From Phycisphaeraceae bacterium (lineage in GTDB: Bacteria > Planctomycetota > Phycisphaerae > Phycisphaerales > UBA1924), in assembly GCA_019636495.1 (NCBI GenBank), contig JAHBXL010000003.1:1-64000 (forward strand): 64,000 nucleotides of DNA, read 5' to 3'. The notes beneath the pieces are model-generated. The model had not been told where the DNA came from, did not search any database, and worked only from the letters and a program-made list of their open reading frames with translations. The first letter of the stretch is position 1. Each line of letters opens with the position of its first letter. This document shows, piece after piece, positions 61,070 to 64,000 of this stretch. Position numbers and translations under genes: made by a program.

Positions 61070-61285
61070 CCCAGGGCAGGTCTTCCGGCTTCGGGGTGCC
61101 ACTGACTTTCAAGTCAGTGGAGTCGGGCCCGGCCTTCCCATTCCCGCATCGCGAGAACAGTGGCAGTTTCGAGCCCGCGCAACCCCGTTACGGCGGCGCG
61201 TCCGCGGCGGAATCGGGGGTTGTTCGTACAACCCGCCTCACCGCACTTCCCTTTTCAGCCCGCCCCGCCCGGCACCAGGCCGGAC
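61070..61285 (-). promoter_or_regulatory. Cobalamin (B12) riboswitch aptamer
   Basis: Read on the minus strand, the order of conserved elements is: ggtgcc (about 61276), gctgaaaagggaag (about 61245-61260), gcggtg, a variable hairpin with gttgtacgaacaac, gattccgccgcggacgcg and ccgccgtaacgggg, a second variable arm, a stem ccactgac/gtcagtgg, and the B12 box agccggaagacctgcc (61090-61075). This matches the cobalamin riboswitch consensus. It lies 190 bases upstream of the PEP-CTERM propeller gene on the same strand. The right edge is approximate. Confidence 0.9.
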
Positions 61286-61476
61286 GAGGAGGGCACCATG
61301 GGCAGGGGCAGAATAGCAAGTGGGGCGGGGGTGTCAAGACCCTCGACCGCCTCAGGGGGTATGGAACCGCCGCTACGCGGCTTGCGAACCGAAGGTCGGT
61401 CGCGTTCGCGACTTTGCGCGGGAGACTCGTCCCGCGGGCAGGTGTTGTTCAACAGTCCAGCATCGCAGGAATGCCC
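61286..61476. other. Divergent intergenic region
   Basis: Between the riboswitch and the HAF-repeat gene on the plus strand no gene is seen. It should hold promoters for both directions, but I could not pick a convincing -35/-10 pair on either strand. Confidence 0.35.
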
Positions 61477-62628
61477 ATGAGCACGAATCGGTGCATCATC
61501 GCGCTTGCTCTTTCGCTCGCTAGCGGCCAGTCAGTGGCCGAGGCCTCCATCAGTTTTCTGCCGGTCAGTGCACCGGGCGATTACTTCTACGCGACCTCTC
61601 TTAGCGCCGATGGCCGTGTTGTCACTGGGCGGCGCGGCGGTGACTCTCAAGCGATTGCGGAGATCTGGACGGAACAGAGCGGGCTCGTCTCCACGGGTCT
61701 CGTGGTGCGATATCCACCAAACTACTACCGGCGCGACGTGTTTGTAAGCCCTGACGCCCAAGTGCTAGGGGGTCGCGGGCAAACCGGCCACGCATTCCGT
61801 TGGACGACGGACGCCGGGACTCAGCCTTTGAGTGCGGGCCAGTATTGGAGTGTGAGCGTCGCGTCCAACTTTGATGGGAGCGCGCTTCTTGGGTGGAACG
61901 TTGAAGGGGGTGCGTTCTACTGGACCGAGTCGTCAGGCACCGTCTCGATCGGTCGGCCCGCTGAACTTCCATTGGGCAGCGCGCCGCACGCGTTTGGCCT
62001 TTCGTACGATGGGCAGACCGCGGCCTTGGTTGTGCCGCAGATGTCAAACGAACGCGGGATCGTCCATTGGTGGTCTCCTGCGACGGGATACCGATCAACT
62101 GGCGTGACAACCTGGGCAAGTTATCCAAACGGATACACGATGGCAATCAGTGGCGACGGGTCAGCCATCGCATGTACGCAGCGGTCATCGCCCAATGTTG
62201 TGGGGCCTGTGGTGCTGGTTCGTGAGGGTGAGCCGACTCATCTGATCGGATTGCTTGACGGAGACAACTGGGCGGAGGCATGGGCGACAAGCTATGACGG
62301 CACGGTTGTCGTCGGCAACTCATGGTCCCTCCAGGGACAGGCAAGACCATTCCTCTGGCGAGAAGACCTCGGGATTGTGGACTTGAACGTCTATCTCACG
62401 GACCTGGGCATCGACTTGACTGGGTGGCAACTTCTTGGAACACGCGGCATCTCGGCTGATGGCACCATCATTGTGGGGCGCGGCCGTTACCTCTTGAATG
62501 GACTGTGGCACGACCGCAGTTGGATTGCGACGATTCCAGTGCCTTCGACTGGCCTTGCCTGCGTGATCGCGTGGGCTACGCTCGGCCTGCGCCGCCAACG
62601 TCGCAGACATTCATCAGATCAACTTTAG
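61477..62628 (+). CDS. Exported HAF-repeat protein with PEP-CTERM tail, copy 1
   Basis: A 383-residue protein. A signal peptide (IIALALSLASGQSVAEAS) is followed by repeated units with the HAF-type wording: SLSADGRVVTGRRGG, TSYDGTVVVGNSW...RPFLWREDLGIVDLN, ISADGTIIVGRG. Such units form extracellular beta-repeat domains of unknown function. The tail IPVPSTGLACVIAWATLGLRRQRRR is PEP-CTERM-like. Of two adjacent ATG codons, 61477 has agga six bases upstream and is chosen. The next gene is a paralogue. No role with the riboswitch operon on the other strand is implied. Confidence 0.8.
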   Translation: MSTNRCIIALALSLASGQSVAEASISFLPVSAPGDYFYATSLSADGRVVTGRRGGDSQAIAEIWTEQSGLVSTGLVVRYPPNYYRRDVFVSPDAQVLGGRGQTGHAFRWTTDAGTQPLSAGQYWSVSVASNFDGSALLGWNVEGGAFYWTESSGTVSIGRPAELPLGSAPHAFGLSYDGQTAALVVPQMSNERGIVHWWSPATGYRSTGVTTWASYPNGYTMAISGDGSAIACTQRSSPNVVGPVVLVREGEPTHLIGLLDGDNWAEAWATSYDGTVVVGNSWSLQGQARPFLWREDLGIVDLNVYLTDLGIDLTGWQLLGTRGISADGTIIVGRGRYLLNGLWHDRSWIATIPVPSTGLACVIAWATLGLRRQRRRHSSDQL

Positions 62629-62663
62629 CGAGTTTCTGATCGCGTCTTCGAGAGGAACAGCAC

Positions 62664-63794
62664 ATGAGGCATCTACGTGGCGCGGCGATTCTTGTTGCGG
62701 CGCTTCTGCACTGGCTCTTGCCGGCCGAGTCCCCAGGAGCGGTCTTCTCCGGCATCGGGTCCTATCAATCTCCTTTCTTTGCCGAAGGCATTGGTGCCGA
62801 CGGTGCAACTGTGGTCGGACTTCAGTCTGTTTTCGCTGGTTACGAGGCGGGCCTGTGGTCGTCCGACACGGGTGTCGTGAGTACGGGCGTCTCGGTCAGG
62901 TACCCGACCGGCTCGTTCTCGCGGAGACTCTCCATCAGCGCGGATGGCGGCACCATCGTCGGCACGCTGCGGAACGGGGGGCCGTTCCGACTGCGGATCG
63001 GAGAATCGGTCGAGCCCATCGTGGTGCCCGGTGCCATGACTTTCACGTGGGGGATCGCGGCGAGCGGCAGTGGCGACGTCGTTGTCGGTTTCGATACCGG
63101 CGGCTTGTCCGCCTTTCGATGGACCAGCGACACCGGCCCGATCGCCTTCGGTGCACCGGAGGGAACAGTACTCGCGCGAGGGTTTGATCTCGCCGCCGAT
63201 GGTCAGCGCGCGGTTGTTGCAAGCTCTATTGCAGGCTCGGGAACGTCCCGCGTGTTCCGCGTCGGCACCGATGGATCTTCGGACGACACCACGATCACAA
63301 CGTGGGTCTCGCAGGGTGCGAACGCGTTGGCGATCAGCGGCGACGGCTTGAGCATCGCGGCCCCGGTGCGGACGCTGATGAACGAGCCCGGTCCGCTTGC
63401 GATCTGGCGGGAGGGGCTGGGCGTGGAGGTCGTCGGATTGCCTCCCGGAGCGCACTCGGTGGACGCCGCGGCGATGAGTTTTGATGGCCAGACAGTGGTC
63501 GGCGCTGCGTTGGGGTCGAGCGGTGTACGGGCCTACCTCTGGAGCGCCGATCTGGGGATCGTGGACCTTCAGACTCTCATCGTCGCATCCGGTGTGGACC
63601 TGAGCAACTGGCAACTTCAGCGGGCCACAGGCGTGTCGTCTGACGGGCTCACGATTGTCGGGCAGGGGCTGCATCGCGTGAACGGCGAGTGGTTTGACCA
63701 GAGTTGGATCGTGACCATCCCTTCTCCTTCCACTCTTGCTGTTGCCTCGGCGGTGTGCGGGCTGATCTCAGTTCGCCGCCGGCGCGCGAAGTGA
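62664..63794 (+). CDS. Exported HAF-repeat protein with PEP-CTERM tail, copy 2
   Basis: A 376-residue paralogue of the previous gene, 35 bases downstream. A signal peptide (AAILVAALLHWLLPAESPGA) precedes the same repeats (SISADGGTIVGTLRNGG, MSFDGQTVVGAAL...AYLWSADLGIVDLQ, VSSDGLTIVGQGL, NGEWFDQSWIVTIP). The tail IPSPSTLAVASAVCGLISVRRRR is PEP-CTERM-like. The pair seems to be a tandem duplication that has since diverged. Confidence 0.8.
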   Translation: MRHLRGAAILVAALLHWLLPAESPGAVFSGIGSYQSPFFAEGIGADGATVVGLQSVFAGYEAGLWSSDTGVVSTGVSVRYPTGSFSRRLSISADGGTIVGTLRNGGPFRLRIGESVEPIVVPGAMTFTWGIAASGSGDVVVGFDTGGLSAFRWTSDTGPIAFGAPEGTVLARGFDLAADGQRAVVASSIAGSGTSRVFRVGTDGSSDDTTITTWVSQGANALAISGDGLSIAAPVRTLMNEPGPLAIWREGLGVEVVGLPPGAHSVDAAAMSFDGQTVVGAALGSSGVRAYLWSADLGIVDLQTLIVASGVDLSNWQLQRATGVSSDGLTIVGQGLHRVNGEWFDQSWIVTIPSPSTLAVASAVCGLISVRRRRAK

Positions 63795-63890
63795 GATGAC
63801 GCCGCCGCAGGCAAGAAACCGCGCAAAGCGGTTGCGATTCTGGTGCTTGAGTGCGTGGATCAGGAAATCGACACTGTCACCCTCAGCCAT
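63768..63890 (-). CDS. Possible 40-residue small protein overlapping rdgB stop
   Basis: An open frame from ATG 63890 starts within the last codons of rdgB and encodes MAEGDSVDFLIHALKHQN and a basic stretch (RNRFARFLACGG). It would overlap the 3' end of the convergent HAF gene. It lacks a recognised family and no ribosome site stands out; it may be chance. Confidence 0.2.
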   Translation of the reverse strand: MAEGDSVDFLIHALKHQNRNRFARFLACGGVISLRAPAAN

Positions 63891-64000
63891 GTGAACTGCG
63901 GGCGCGGCGAATCGCATCCACCATCGCCGCGGCGGCGCGGGCCCGGTGGCTCATCCGGTTCTTCTCTTCGCCGCTCAGTTCCGCGCCCGTCCGCTCGAAA
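63883..64000 (-). CDS. rdgB: RdgB/HAM1 XTP/dITP diphosphatase, C-terminal part only
   Basis: Only the last 38 residues lie in the window. FERTGAELSGEEKNRMSHRARA is the characteristic C-terminal helix of RdgB (consensus AELxxEEKNxISHRAxA), which removes inosine, xanthosine and other non-standard purine triphosphates. The gene continues past the right edge; it is too short for the open-frame listing but unmistakable. Confidence 0.85.
   Translation of the reverse strand, partial: FERTGAELSGEEKNRMSHRARAAAAMVDAIRRARSSHG

Overview
The window looks like chromosomal DNA of a planctomycete, most likely class Phycisphaerae. It is very GC-rich. Several exported proteins end either in a PEP-CTERM-type tail (Pro-Ala/Pro-Ser, hydrophobic stretch, Arg-rich end) or in the paired DIFAFL..WF dockerin-like tail typical of that group. 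There is also an LEPR-XLL-like N-terminus and a prepilin-type protein with a WLDGH tail. I saw no phage, insertion sequence, CRISPR array, rRNA or tRNA.

Layout. 0.1-10.5 kb: a TPR-YggX fusion, an AroD-AroE fusion, a dehydratase/acyl carrier protein/dehydratase cluster divergent from recO, an HDOD-GGDEF protein, an M16 peptidase, a LEPR-XLL-like exported protein and a ThiD2-ThiE fusion. 10.6-24.3 kb: exported PEP-CTERM and dockerin proteins interleaved with zwf, pgl, an RluA-type pseudouridine synthase and uppP (CTG start), then a PEP-CTERM/copper-radical-oxidase pair, a lipoprotein and a SpoU methyltransferase. 24.3-34.6 kb: a minus-strand group (BshC-like protein, GT2 glycosyltransferase, two unknowns), an exported TlpA-like protein, gltX, glnS, and an isolated mraZ with a visible self-operator. 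34.8-46.5 kb: mixed metabolic and membrane genes, including aroC, a fused MFS/spermidine-synthase-like protein and a possible toxin-antitoxin pair. 46.5-57.5 kb: rplK-rplA-rplJ-rplL-rpoB-rpoC with a strong promoter and terminators. 57.5-61.3 kb: a minus-strand operon behind a cobalamin riboswitch. 61.4-64 kb: two tandem HAF-repeat PEP-CTERM proteins and the end of rdgB.

The most interesting unit is the riboswitch operon (about 61285 down to 57506). A B12 aptamer precedes, with 4-base overlaps, an exported beta-propeller with a PEP-CTERM tail, an exported jelly-roll-like protein with a dockerin tail, and a prepilin-like protein, followed 12 bases later by a BFD-type [2Fe-2S] protein. By analogy with the riboswitch-controlled surface B12-capture proteins of Bacteroides (BtuG and relatives), I infer a planctomycete cell-surface cobalamin capture system using other anchoring signals. 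This is inference from layout, fold-level resemblance and the riboswitch, not proof.

Most CDS starts were moved from the longest open frame to an internal codon supported by a Shine-Dalgarno sequence, a signal peptide or the family N-terminus. GTG, TTG and CTG starts are stated where chosen.
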